Assembly (NCBI RefSeq): GCF_002161235.1
Contig: NZ_NFHE01000012.1
Location: forward strand, 17,298 to 81,297
DNA length: 64,000 bases
From: Pseudoflavonifractor sp. An85
GTDB taxonomy: Bacteria > Bacillota > Clostridia > Oscillospirales > Oscillospiraceae
Direction of reading: 5' to 3'
Below the pieces are notes generated by a model, which searched no databases, had not been told where the DNA came from, and saw nothing but the letters and a program-made list of their open reading frames with translations. Every line of letters starts with the position of its first letter. Positions within the stretch are counted from its first letter, which is position 1. Shown one piece after another: positions 39,439 through 48,115 of the stretch. A program made the translations under genes and the position numbers.

Positions 39439-39466
39439 GCCTTTTGACCTGGAAATCTGATATAAT
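39437..39466 (+). promoter_or_regulatory. Promoter of the shikimate-kinase-like gene
   Basis: TTGCCT (39437-39442), 18-bp spacer, TATAAT (39461-39466). It would drive the kinase-like gene and the helicase 12 bp behind it. Confidence 0.55.
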
Positions 39467-39539
39467 AATCTGTCTTATCATGGGCAAATTTTCCCGGTTT
39501 TCCAGGAGAGAACCGGGGTGCGTATGGGATGTGACGAGG

Positions 39540-40043
39540 ATGGACAACATCATCTTAATTGGTATGCCCGGTTCGGGCAAGAGCAGCGTGGGCGTGGTGC
39601 TGGCCAAGGCCCTGGGCTACGACTTTTTGGATGTGGATCTGCTCCTTCAGCAGCAGCAGGGGGCGCTGCTGCAAGAACTGTTGGACACCCATGGTGTGGA
39701 CTGGTTTTTGGACGCGGAGGCGGATGCCATCGCCTCGGTGCAGTGCCGCCACACCGTCATTGCCCCCGGCGGCAGCTGTATCTGCCGCCGGCGGGCCATC
39801 GAACATATGCGCAATTTAGGCACGGTGGTGTATTTGCAGCTGACTTTGGAGGAAGTGGAAGGGCGCATCCACAACATGGCCACCCGCGGCATTGCCCTCC
39901 AACCCGGCCAGACCCTGGCCGACGTCTACGCCTACCGTACCCCTCTCTACGAGACGTGCGCCCATCTCACCGTCCCCGTGCATAACCAGAGCCTGGCGGA
40001 GACGGTGGAAGCCGTGAAACAGGCTTTGACCCAATATCAGTAA
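39540..40043 (+). CDS. Shikimate-kinase-like P-loop protein with altered substrate site
   Basis: 167-residue P-loop kinase of shikimate-kinase size. Walker A GMPGSGKSS, DVD (Mg/shikimate Asp), the LID-like TRGIALQPGQ and YRTPLYE are kept. However, the FRxxE motif that grips shikimate reads FLDAE, so Arg is replaced by Leu, and the TGGGS loop reads APGGS. No other aromatic-pathway gene is nearby; it lies 12 bp before a DEAD-box helicase. I therefore doubt a shikimate role. The ribosome site is poor; GTG at 39531 is an alternative start. Confidence 0.7.
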   Translation: MDNIILIGMPGSGKSSVGVVLAKALGYDFLDVDLLLQQQQGALLQELLDTHGVDWFLDAEADAIASVQCRHTVIAPGGSCICRRRAIEHMRNLGTVVYLQLTLEEVEGRIHNMATRGIALQPGQTLADVYAYRTPLYETCAHLTVPVHNQSLAETVEAVKQALTQYQ

Positions 40044-40055
40044 AGGAACGATACC

Positions 40056-41936
40056 ATGAATTTCAAACAACTGGGTCTCATAGACCCCATTTTGAAGGCC
40101 CTGGCAGAGCAGGAGTATACCGCCCCCACTCCCATCCAGCAAGGGGCCATCCCCCCCGCCCTTACCGGACAGGACGTGCTGGGCTGCGCCCAGACGGGCA
40201 CTGGCAAGACCTGTGCCTTCTCCACCCCCATTTTACAGCGCCTGTCCAAGAAAATCCCCAATCCCCGGGTCATTCGCGCCCTGATCCTCACCCCCACCCG
40301 GGAGCTGGCCCTGCAAATCCAGGAGTCCATCGTGGCCTACGGCAAGCACCTGCCCCTGCGTAGCGCCGTCATCTTCGGCGGCGTGGGCCAGCAGCCTCAG
40401 GTGGATAAAATCAAAAAGGGCCTGGACATTCTGGTGGCCACTCCGGGCCGCCTGCTGGACCTCCACGGCCAGGGGCTTGTGGACCTGAGCCACATTGAGA
40501 TTTTCGTGCTGGATGAGGCCGACCGCATGCTGGACATGGGCTTCATCCACGATGTGCGCCGGGTTTTGAAGGTGCTGCCCCAGAAGAAGCAGACCCTGTT
40601 TTTCTCCGCCACCATGCCCCCTGAGGTCATGGAGCTGGTCAATGCCCTGCTGCACAACTACGCCCGGGTGGAGGTGGACCCGGTGTCCTCCCCGGTGGAG
40701 GTCATCGGTCAAAAGCTGTTTTATGTGGACAAGAACAACAAGACCAAGCTGCTGTGCCACCTCATTCAGACCTGGAACATCACCTCTGCCCTGGTGTTTT
40801 GCCGCACCAAGCACGGGGCCAACCGCATTGCCAAGGACTTAAACGCCCAGGGAATCCCCGCCGCCGCCATCCACGGCAACAAGAGCCAGACCGCCCGGGT
40901 CCAGGCCCTCAACGATTTCAAGGCGGGGAAGGTTCAGGTGCTGGTGGCCACCGACATCGCCGCGAGGGGCATCGACATCGACGAGCTGTCCTGGGTGTTC
41001 AACTACAACCTCCCTGACGTACCCGAGACCTATGTCCACCGCATTGGCCGCACCGGCCGGGCGGGGCATTCCGGCACCGCCGTGTCCTTCTGCCAGTTCG
41101 ATGAGAAGTCGGACTTGAAGGCCATTGAGAAGCTGTTGGGCCGTCCCATCCCCGTGGTGGAGGACCACCCCTTCCCCATGGTGAACCTGGAGGCCCCCAA
41201 GCGGGACAAGAATGGCCGCATCATCAGCGCCGAGGACGCCGAGGCCCGTCAGGCCGCCCGGGACCGCCGCCGTCAGCGGCAGGAGGAGGCCCAGGCCCAG
41301 AAGGCAGAGAAGGCCGCCAAAGCGGAGCAGCCTCCCAAGCCGGAGAAGCCCGCCAAGGCCGACAAGCCCAAGCAGGAAAAGCCCCGGAAGGAGAAGCCCC
41401 GCCGGGAAAAGGCCCCTCAGCCTGCCCCGGCCCCCATTCCCGAGGAGCCCCACCACCACAAGCGTGGCGTGCGCCAGGGCAAGCTGTCTGACACCCTGCC
41501 CCAGCAGCCCGCCATGCCCGAGACCGACTTCTACAAGCCCAATCCCCTGGATTCGGACGTGATTATGGACGCCACTGCCCGGCTGCTGGCCCCCCGCCGT
41601 CCCGTCCAGCCGCCCCGCAGCGAGAGGCCGCAGCGGGAGCGCAAGGGCCGGAAGGAGCAGCCTGCCAAGCAGGAGAAACCCCGGAAGGAGCAGCCCAAGC
41701 AGGAAAAGCCCAAGAAGGAGCCCCAGCCTCCCAAAGCCCAGGAGGGCAAGGGCGGCAAGAAGCACAAGGGGGAGAAACCCTCCATCCTGCCCCCCTCTCT
41801 GTCCGGCAAGCGCCGCCGCTCCCGGGGCAACGATCGGCCCCGCCCCATCGAGGCCGCGCCCCGCTCCAACCGCCAGAAGGACTCCACCGAGCACCGCAGC
41901 CTGATGCGGCCCTACTACCTCCACGATGAAGATTAA
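40056..41936 (+). CDS. DEAD-box RNA helicase (RhlE/CshA-like) with long basic tail
   Basis: 626-residue ATP-dependent RNA helicase. Q motif (PTPIQQGAIPPAL), motif I AQTGTGKT, PTRELA, TPGRLLD, DEAD, SAT, then ATDIAARGIDI and HRIGRTGRAG are all present in the first 365 residues. The remaining 260 residues are low-complexity, Lys/Pro/Glu/Arg-rich (repeats such as KPEKPAKADKPKQEKPRKEK), probably disordered and RNA-binding. It follows the kinase-like gene by 12 bp and overlaps the next gene by 11 bp. Confidence 0.93.
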   Translation: MNFKQLGLIDPILKALAEQEYTAPTPIQQGAIPPALTGQDVLGCAQTGTGKTCAFSTPILQRLSKKIPNPRVIRALILTPTRELALQIQESIVAYGKHLPLRSAVIFGGVGQQPQVDKIKKGLDILVATPGRLLDLHGQGLVDLSHIEIFVLDEADRMLDMGFIHDVRRVLKVLPQKKQTLFFSATMPPEVMELVNALLHNYARVEVDPVSSPVEVIGQKLFYVDKNNKTKLLCHLIQTWNITSALVFCRTKHGANRIAKDLNAQGIPAAAIHGNKSQTARVQALNDFKAGKVQVLVATDIAARGIDIDELSWVFNYNLPDVPETYVHRIGRTGRAGHSGTAVSFCQFDEKSDLKAIEKLLGRPIPVVEDHPFPMVNLEAPKRDKNGRIISAEDAEARQAARDRRRQRQEEAQAQKAEKAAKAEQPPKPEKPAKADKPKQEKPRKEKPRREKAPQPAPAPIPEEPHHHKRGVRQGKLSDTLPQQPAMPETDFYKPNPLDSDVIMDATARLLAPRRPVQPPRSERPQRERKGRKEQPAKQEKPRKEQPKQEKPKKEPQPPKAQEGKGGKKHKGEKPSILPPSLSGKRRRSRGNDRPRPIEAAPRSNRQKDSTEHRSLMRPYYLHDED

Positions 41937-42783
41937 AAAACCACTGCGTGCCCTGGGCGCTGCCCTGGGGGTCACCGCGTGTATTTTAGGGGGCGCCGCC
42001 TTCCTCAACTGGCAGTTTTGGGGGCTGGAGGTGACCCACACCCAGGTGCCTGTCTCCGGCCTGCCCCAGGGCTTTGAGGGGATGCGGGTGGTGCACCTGT
42101 CCGACCTCCACGGCCACCAGTACGGGGAAAACCACCGGGACCTGCTGGAGCAGATTGCCGCCCAGAGCCCGGAACTCATCGCCCTCACCGGGGACATCAT
42201 CGACCAGGCCAGCCAGCGGGGCACCCTCCCCGCCCTGGCCCGGGGCCTGTCCGCCATCGCCCCCACCTACTTCGTCACCGGAAACCACGAGTGGGCGGTG
42301 GGGGATATTCGCCAGACCAAGGCGCTTTTGGCCGAAAACGGGGTGACGGTGCTGTCCAACCAGTACGTGGTGCTGGAGCGGAATGGGGACCAGGTGGTGC
42401 TGGCCGGGGTGGACGATGCCAACGGCTACGCCGACCAGAAGACGCCCCAGGAGCTGTATGAGGAGATTCAACAGGACCATCCGGGCCTGTGCACCCTGCT
42501 CCTGGCCCACCGCAACAACTACTTTGACCGATACGCCGCCTGTGGCTACGCCCTGGTGCTGTCCGGCCACGCCCACGGCGGGCTGGTGCGCCTGCCCTTC
42601 ACCGACGGGGTGTTTGGCTCGGGGGGTGACCTCTTCCCCACCTGGACCGCCGGGGTGTACACCCTGGGGGAGAGCACCTTGTACGCCACCCGTGGGGTGG
42701 GCAACAACACCACCCCCATCCCCGGGTTCCGGCTGTTCAACCTGCCCGAGATTTCGGTGGTGGAACTGGTGGCCAAACCCTGA
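41926..42783 (+). CDS. Membrane-anchored calcineurin-like metallophosphatase (YkuE-like)
   Basis: 285 residues with one N-terminal membrane helix (8-28) and a metallophosphatase domain: HLSDLHGHQYG, TGDIIDQ, TGNHEW, LLAHRNNYF and LSGHAHGGLVRLPF carry the two-metal ligands. The family includes YkuE and UDP-2,3-diacylglucosamine/phospholipid hydrolases. The active site should face outside. It overlaps the helicase by 11 bp and precedes mnmG by 27 bp. Confidence 0.88.
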   Translation: MKIKKPLRALGAALGVTACILGGAAFLNWQFWGLEVTHTQVPVSGLPQGFEGMRVVHLSDLHGHQYGENHRDLLEQIAAQSPELIALTGDIIDQASQRGTLPALARGLSAIAPTYFVTGNHEWAVGDIRQTKALLAENGVTVLSNQYVVLERNGDQVVLAGVDDANGYADQKTPQELYEEIQQDHPGLCTLLLAHRNNYFDRYAACGYALVLSGHAHGGLVRLPFTDGVFGSGGDLFPTWTAGVYTLGESTLYATRGVGNNTTPIPGFRLFNLPEISVVELVAKP

Positions 42784-42810
42784 AATATAGACACAAAAGG
42801 ACTTGTTTTT

Positions 42811-44694
42811 ATGCCCTATCAAGCAGGACAATTTGATATTGCCGTCATTGGGGCGGGCCACGCCGGTGTCGAGGCGGCTCTCGCCGCCGCCCGGCTGGGC
42901 CTTCGCACCCTGTGCTTTACCATCAATCTGGACGCCGTGGGCAACATGCCCTGTAACCCCGCCATCGGCGGCACGGGCAAGGGCCACCTGGTGCGGGAAA
43001 TTGACGCATTGGGGGGCGAAATGGCCAAAGCCGCCGACGCCGCCTGCATCCAATACCGGATGCTCAACCGGGGCAAAGGCCCCGCGGTGTGGTCTCTGCG
43101 GGCCCAGGCGGACCGGCGGCGATACCAGGAGGTGTGCAAGCACACCCTGGAGTGCCAGTCCAACCTGTGGGTGAAGCAGGGGGAGATTGTGGACATTCTC
43201 ACCGACGATACCGGCGCGGTGTCTGCCGTGGTCACCGAGACCGGGGCCACCTATGAGGTGAAAGCTGCCATCATCGCCAGCGGCACCTATTTGAAGGGAC
43301 GCACCATTGTGGGCCCTGTGGTGCGGGACTCGGGGCCTGACGGCATGGCCGCCGCCCAGTCCCTGTCCAGCTGTCTGGAGCGGCTGGGGCTGCGCCTGCG
43401 CCGGTTTAAGACTGGCACGCCCCCCCGGGTCCACCGCCGCAGTGTGGATTTCTCCCCCATGGAACTGCAAGAGGGGGACCAGGAAGTGGTGCCCTTCTCC
43501 TTTACCACCCAGGAGCCGCCAAAAAACCAGGCGGTGTGCTACCTCACCTACACCAATGAGCACACCCACGACATCATTCGGGCCAACTGGGACCAATCCC
43601 CCCTGTTTGACGGTACCATTGAAGGGGTAGGCCCCCGCTATTGTCCCTCCATTGAGACCAAAGTGGAGCGATTCCCCGAGAAAACCCGCCACCAGCTGTT
43701 CATTGAGCCCATGGGCCTGAACACCGAGGAGCTGTACATCCAGGGCTTTTCCTCCTCCCTGCCCGAGCAGGTGCAGGTGGAGATGCTCCACACCATCCCG
43801 GGGCTGGAGGAGGCGGAGATGACCCGCCCCGCTTACGCCATCGAGTACGACTGCGTGGACCCCACCCAGCTGCTGCCCACCCTGGAGTTTAAGGGGGTGC
43901 CGGGGCTGTACGGCGCGGGCCAGTTCAACGGCTCCTCCGGCTACGAGGAGGCCGCCGCCCAGGGCCTCATTGCGGGCATCAACGCCGCATTGAAGCTGAA
44001 AGGGGAGCCGCCCCTCATTCTCACCCGGGGAGACGGGTACATCGGGGTCTTGATTGACGACCTGGTCACCAAGGGCACCGAAGAGCCCTACCGCATGATG
44101 ACCTCCCGCACCGAGTATCGCCTGCTCCACCGCCAGGACAACGCCGACCAGCGTCTGTGCCACCTGGGCCACCGGGTGGGGCTGGTGAGCGAGGCGCGGA
44201 TGCGGCAAGTGGAGGAGAAATACAAGGCGGTGGAGCGGGAGGCCAAGCGGCTGGAACATACGGGAGCCGCCCCTTCCCAAGCGCTGGATGACATGCTGGC
44301 CACCCGGGGCGAGCCACCCTGTCCCCACGGGGCCCGGTTGGCGGATCTCCTCCGCCGTCCACGGGTGACGTACACCGACCTCACCCCCTTTGACCCGGAG
44401 CGTCCCCAGATTTCCACCGAAATTGCACAGCAAGTGGAAATCTCGGTGAAATATCAGGGATACATTGAGCGGCAGATGCGGCAGGTGGCCGACATGGCCA
44501 AGCTGGAGCGCCGGGCCATTCCCACCGACACCGACTACAACGCCATTCAGGGCCTGCGCCTGGAGGCCAGGCAAAAGCTGAGCCAGATTCAGCCCTTGAA
44601 CCTGGGCCAGGCGGGGCGCATCAGCGGCGTGAGTCCGGCGGATCTAACCGCCTTGATGATCTGGCTGGACCGGGGCCATAACCCGTCAAACTGA
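42811..44694 (+). CDS. mnmG: tRNA uridine-5-carboxymethylaminomethyl synthesis enzyme MnmG (GidA)
   Basis: 627-residue FAD protein that with MnmE modifies U34. It has FAD-binding [82 protein letters not shown] and the C-terminal MnmE-contact helices ending in [18 protein letters not shown]. Complete and of normal length. MnmE is not adjacent, and mnmG is not in its common place next to the khpB operon. Confidence 0.97.
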   Translation: MPYQAGQFDIAVIGAGHAGVEAALAAARLGLRTLCFTINLDAVGNMPCNPAIGGTGKGHLVREIDALGGEMAKAADAACIQYRMLNRGKGPAVWSLRAQADRRRYQEVCKHTLECQSNLWVKQGEIVDILTDDTGAVSAVVTETGATYEVKAAIIASGTYLKGRTIVGPVVRDSGPDGMAAAQSLSSCLERLGLRLRRFKTGTPPRVHRRSVDFSPMELQEGDQEVVPFSFTTQEPPKNQAVCYLTYTNEHTHDIIRANWDQSPLFDGTIEGVGPRYCPSIETKVERFPEKTRHQLFIEPMGLNTEELYIQGFSSSLPEQVQVEMLHTIPGLEEAEMTRPAYAIEYDCVDPTQLLPTLEFKGVPGLYGAGQFNGSSGYEEAAAQGLIAGINAALKLKGEPPLILTRGDGYIGVLIDDLVTKGTEEPYRMMTSRTEYRLLHRQDNADQRLCHLGHRVGLVSEARMRQVEEKYKAVEREAKRLEHTGAAPSQALDDMLATRGEPPCPHGARLADLLRRPRVTYTDLTPFDPERPQISTEIAQQVEISVKYQGYIERQMRQVADMAKLERRAIPTDTDYNAIQGLRLEARQKLSQIQPLNLGQAGRISGVSPADLTALMIWLDRGHNPSN

Positions 44695-44711
44695 GAAAAG
44701 AGGCTGGTACC

Positions 44712-46043
44712 ATGAGACGATTTTTAGCCATCATTTTGTGTAAACTCATGCGCGTGGTGGGCAAGATGCTGGGCCGGGGCTCCTCCCTGCCGGGACAATT
44801 TGCCCTGAAGGTGTGCCCCGATGTGCTGGGCCGGGTGAAGCTGCCCCCCTACGTCATCGCCGTCACCGGCTCCAACGGCAAGACCTCCACAGTGGAGATG
44901 ATTGCCGCCATTTTGAAGGCCGCGGGGAAGAACGTGGTGTACAACGCCGAGGGCTCCAACCAGATTGAAGGTGTCACCACCCTCATCCTGTCCCAGTGCG
45001 ATCTGTCTGGCCGGGTGCGGGGGGACGTGCTCCTGTTGGAGAGCGACGAGCGGTACGCCCGCCACACCTTCCACTGGTTCCACCCCACCCACTTTGTCAT
45101 CACCAACCTGTACCGGGACCAGCTCACCCGCAACGGACACCCCCAGTGGGTGTATGACGCCATCCTCCCCGCCATTCACCCCTCCACCACTCTGGTGCTC
45201 AACGCCGACGACCCCCTGGTGGCTTGCTTTGCCCACCAGGGCAACCCGGTGAAGTGGTTCGGGCTGGAGGCCTGGCCCGGGGCCACCCGTGAGCACCACG
45301 GCATGTATAACGACGGGGCCTTCTGCCCTGCCTGCGGCGCGCCCATGGAGTATGAGCTGTACCACTACAACCACATCGGCCACTACCACTGCACCCAGTG
45401 CGACCACCACCGGCCCCACCCCGACTTTGCGGTGACGGGCCTGGACCTGGAGGCGGGACAGCTGGTGCTGGACGGGGACACCCCCATTCAGCTGGCCTTC
45501 CGCTCCATTTACAACGTGTACAACATCCTGGCCGCCTGGTCCGCCTGCCGCATGATCGGGGTGGACAAGGGTACCGCCGCCGGGGTCATCAACAACTACA
45601 TTTTGAAGAATGGCCGCATGGTGCGCTTCACCCTGGGCCACCACAAGGGCACGTTGCTCACCAGTAAGCACGAAAATTCTGTGGCCTACGACACCAATCT
45701 GCGCTACATCCGGGATTTGGGCACCCCCTGTTCCGTGCTGGTGGTGGTGGACTCCATCTCCCGCAAGTATTTTACCGGAGAGACCAGCTGGCTGTGGGAC
45801 ATTGACTTCGACCAGCTCTCCGCCCCCCATGTGCAGCGGGTGGTGCTGGCGGGACGGTACGTCCACGACCTGGCTCTGCGCTTTGAGTGTTCCTCGGTGC
45901 CCCAGGACAAGCTGGTGCTGTCGGCCAACATCCACCAGGCGGTGGAGCTGCTGGAGGGCAGTGGGGACGAGGATTTGTACGTGGTCACCTGCTTCTCCGA
46001 CCGGGACAAGGTACTGGACCGGGTGGAACTGGAAGACAAGTAA
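44712..46043 (+). CDS. murT: MurT-like lipid II isoglutaminyl synthase subunit (divergent)
   Basis: 443-residue Mur-ligase-fold protein that, with GatD, amidates D-Glu of lipid II. The ATP loop GSNGKTSTVEM, a Cys4 zinc ribbon (CPACG/CTQCD) and the C-terminal DUF1727 domain are present, including ETSWLWDIDF, whose Asp matches the one completing the GatD triad. The usual NPxGxN motif before that domain reads ENSVAYDTNL. It lies 12 bp before the gatD-like gene, so the complex is probably made, but its activity may have drifted. Confidence 0.85.
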   Translation: MRRFLAIILCKLMRVVGKMLGRGSSLPGQFALKVCPDVLGRVKLPPYVIAVTGSNGKTSTVEMIAAILKAAGKNVVYNAEGSNQIEGVTTLILSQCDLSGRVRGDVLLLESDERYARHTFHWFHPTHFVITNLYRDQLTRNGHPQWVYDAILPAIHPSTTLVLNADDPLVACFAHQGNPVKWFGLEAWPGATREHHGMYNDGAFCPACGAPMEYELYHYNHIGHYHCTQCDHHRPHPDFAVTGLDLEAGQLVLDGDTPIQLAFRSIYNVYNILAAWSACRMIGVDKGTAAGVINNYILKNGRMVRFTLGHHKGTLLTSKHENSVAYDTNLRYIRDLGTPCSVLVVVDSISRKYFTGETSWLWDIDFDQLSAPHVQRVVLAGRYVHDLALRFECSSVPQDKLVLSANIHQAVELLEGSGDEDLYVVTCFSDRDKVLDRVELEDK

Positions 46044-46055
46044 GGGGTGAGAGGG

Positions 46056-46784
46056 ATGAAACTACAATTTGTGCATCTGTGTCCCCAGCGCATGAGCCTG
46101 TATGGGGAGTACGCCAACCTGGTGATGTTGCAGCGCATGGCCCAGGAGTTGGGCCATGAGGTGGAAATCGTGGCCGGGGAGACCCCCGACCTGTCGGAGG
46201 CTCACCTCATCTACATGGGCTGCGGCACCGAGCGGGGACAGAAGTTTGCCTTGGAGGTGCTGCGTCCCCAGGTGGACGGGCTGAAAGGGGCCCTGGACCG
46301 AGGCGCTGTGGTGCTGTTTACCGGAAACGCCATGGAGGTGCTGGGCCAGTCCATCACCGACACCCAGGGTAAGGTGTGGGAAGGCCTGGGTCTCACCGAG
46401 TTTACCACCATTGAGACCCGCCAGCGCACCCCCCACGACGTGATTGCCAACACCCCGCCGGGATACTCCCCTGTGGTGGGCTTTATGAACAAGTGCTCTC
46501 TCACTGCCGGGGTGTCCAGCCCCATGTTTGAGAGTTTGGAAATGGGCTTCGGCAACGACTGCCAGCGTGGCCCCGAGGGGTACCTCAGCGGCAACCTGAT
46601 GGCCACCCACCTCACCGGCCCCGTGCTGGTGAAGAACCCCGCCCTGGCCCATGAGGTGCTGCGCCGGGTTCTGACCTGTGCGGGGGCTGAGGTGCCGGAG
46701 ACGCTGCCGGTGCTGCCCCACCAGCAGGAGGCCTTCGAGGTCACCCTGCGGGAACTGAGAAGCAAAGGAGAGAACGCAGGATGA
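46056..46784 (+). CDS. gatD: GatD-like class I amidotransferase lacking catalytic Cys and His
   Basis: 242-residue partner of MurT. It aligns with S. aureus GatD throughout (MSLYGEYANLVMLQRMA; EGLGL; GFGND; ATHLTGPVLVKNP). Where GatD has ICGGYQFLG this protein has FTGNAMEVLG, so Cys94 becomes Thr89. Where GatD has YLHGP it has HLTGP, so His189 becomes Thr187. The glutaminase should be dead. It might keep a structural role, use free ammonia, or belong to a different reaction. ATG 46056 follows AAGGGGTGAGAGGG; prmA overlaps by four bases. Confidence 0.8.
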   Translation: MKLQFVHLCPQRMSLYGEYANLVMLQRMAQELGHEVEIVAGETPDLSEAHLIYMGCGTERGQKFALEVLRPQVDGLKGALDRGAVVLFTGNAMEVLGQSITDTQGKVWEGLGLTEFTTIETRQRTPHDVIANTPPGYSPVVGFMNKCSLTAGVSSPMFESLEMGFGNDCQRGPEGYLSGNLMATHLTGPVLVKNPALAHEVLRRVLTCAGAEVPETLPVLPHQQEAFEVTLRELRSKGENAG

Positions 46785-47722
46785 GCGAGCGTTGGTTGGA
46801 AGTGACCCTCCCCGTCCCCGCCAAGGTCATCGACCAGGTGTGCGACACCCTCACCAGCAACGGCATGACTGGCTTGGTGGTGGAGGAAGAGGGAGAGTTT
46901 CTCAAGTTTTTGGAGCAAAACCGCCAGTATTGGGACTATGTGGACGAGGATTTGGCCCGCCATATGAAGGGGGCCAGCCGGGTGAAGTTCTATGTGCCGG
47001 ACAATGAAGAGGGCGAGGCCCAGATGAGAGCCGCCCTCCGGGGCCTGGAGCAGTACGAGCCCCAGACCGTCTCCCTGCGGGAGGAGGACTGGGCCACCTC
47101 CTGGCAGAAGTACTATCAGCCCATCCCGGTAGGCCAGCGGGTGTACATCGTCCCCGAGTGGATGAAGGGTCAGCCCATCCCCGACGGCCGGGTGCCTTTG
47201 TACCTGAACCCCGGCCTCACCTTTGGCACCGGCTCCCACCCCACCACCCAGCTGTGCCTGGAGCTCATGGAGAACCACATCCACGGCGGCGAGAAGCTGC
47301 TGGACCTGGGCTGTGGCTCCGGCATTTTGGCCATTGCCGCCCTGGGACTGGGGGCAGAGCACGCCGTGGGGGTGGACATTGACCCCAAGGCGGTGGATGT
47401 GGCCTATGAAAACGCCGCCATGAACGGCATTGGCAAGGACCGGCTCACCGTGCTGGCGGGCAATGTCTTGGCTGACCAGAAGTTCGGCGATCAGCTGCGC
47501 CCCGGCCAGAACCAGGTGGTGCTGGCCAACATCGTGGCGGATGTCATCATCCCTCTGTCCGCCGTGGCCCATCGCTTTTTGACCCCCGACGGGGTGTTCC
47601 TGTGCTCGGGCATCATTGACTCCCGGGCGGAGGAAGTGGCAGCGGCTCTGGAGCAAAACGGCTGGACCATTACCCGCAAGCTGGAGCGCAAGGGCTGGTT
47701 TGCCTACGAGGCCAGAAGATAA
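46781..47722 (+). CDS. prmA: Ribosomal protein L11 methyltransferase
   Basis: 313-residue SAM-dependent enzyme that methylates L11. The N-terminal substrate-recognition domain (1-110) starts ERWLEVTLPVPAKVIDQV. The catalytic domain has NPGLTFGTGSHPTTQLCLELM, the SAM loop LLDLGCGSGILAIAALGLG and VLANIVADVI (NIxA motif). It overlaps gatD by four bases (ATGA) and is the last gene before the ileS T-box. Confidence 0.95.
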   Translation: MSERWLEVTLPVPAKVIDQVCDTLTSNGMTGLVVEEEGEFLKFLEQNRQYWDYVDEDLARHMKGASRVKFYVPDNEEGEAQMRAALRGLEQYEPQTVSLREEDWATSWQKYYQPIPVGQRVYIVPEWMKGQPIPDGRVPLYLNPGLTFGTGSHPTTQLCLELMENHIHGGEKLLDLGCGSGILAIAALGLGAEHAVGVDIDPKAVDVAYENAAMNGIGKDRLTVLAGNVLADQKFGDQLRPGQNQVVLANIVADVIIPLSAVAHRFLTPDGVFLCSGIIDSRAEEVAAALEQNGWTITRKLERKGWFAYEARR

Positions 47723-47774
47723 GAAAAAGCCTTTTTTGTGGAGTGTGCAAACCGGATTTTTGCCGGAAAAACAG

Positions 47775-47803
47775 TTGACAAACCCCTGCCAACTGGATAA
47801 GAT
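47775..47803 (+). promoter_or_regulatory. Promoter of the ileS T-box transcript
   Basis: TTGACA (47775-47780), 17-bp spacer, TAAGAT (47798-47803), just before the leader. Confidence 0.85.
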
Positions 47804-47809
47804 ATAGAG

Positions 47810-48081
47810 GTTAAATGCGTGGAACAGGACGAGTACCCAACTCACCCCCCACCAGAGAGCTGCTGGTATGGTGGAACAGCGGCAGGGCGGGCCTTGGGGA
47901 ATATCACCTGGGAGCTGCAAACCCAACGGGCGCAAGGTGCGCCTTAGTAGGCTTTGCCGGGTTGGTCTCCGTTAATGTGACCCATCGAGGGGTCTGTGCG
48001 CAGGCACAGGCAACGAGAGTGGTACCGCAGAGGTTTTTCACACCTTTGTCTCTCATTTCAGAGGGACAAAGGTGTTTTTTG
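47810..48081 (+). promoter_or_regulatory. T-box riboswitch (tRNA-Ile) controlling ileS
   Basis: The leader has a long Stem I region and the hallmark T-box sequence AACGAGAGTGGTACCGCAG (48012-48030). A terminator follows, with CACCTTTGTC (48041-48050) pairing with GACAAAGGTG (48065-48074), then six T. A likely specifier codon ATC (Ile) lies at 47903-47905 in GAATATCACC. Uncharged tRNA-Ile would pair with the T-box bulge and prevent termination. The downstream gene confirms the assignment. Confidence 0.93.
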
Positions 48082-48115
48082 TCCCCAAAAACTCAAATAC
48101 AGGAGGAATCCCACC

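Noticed and set aside
41986..44574. 862-codon minus-strand frame opposite the phosphatase and mnmG
   Set aside because: It spans two genuine plus-strand genes and their gap, and its composition is that of a shadow.
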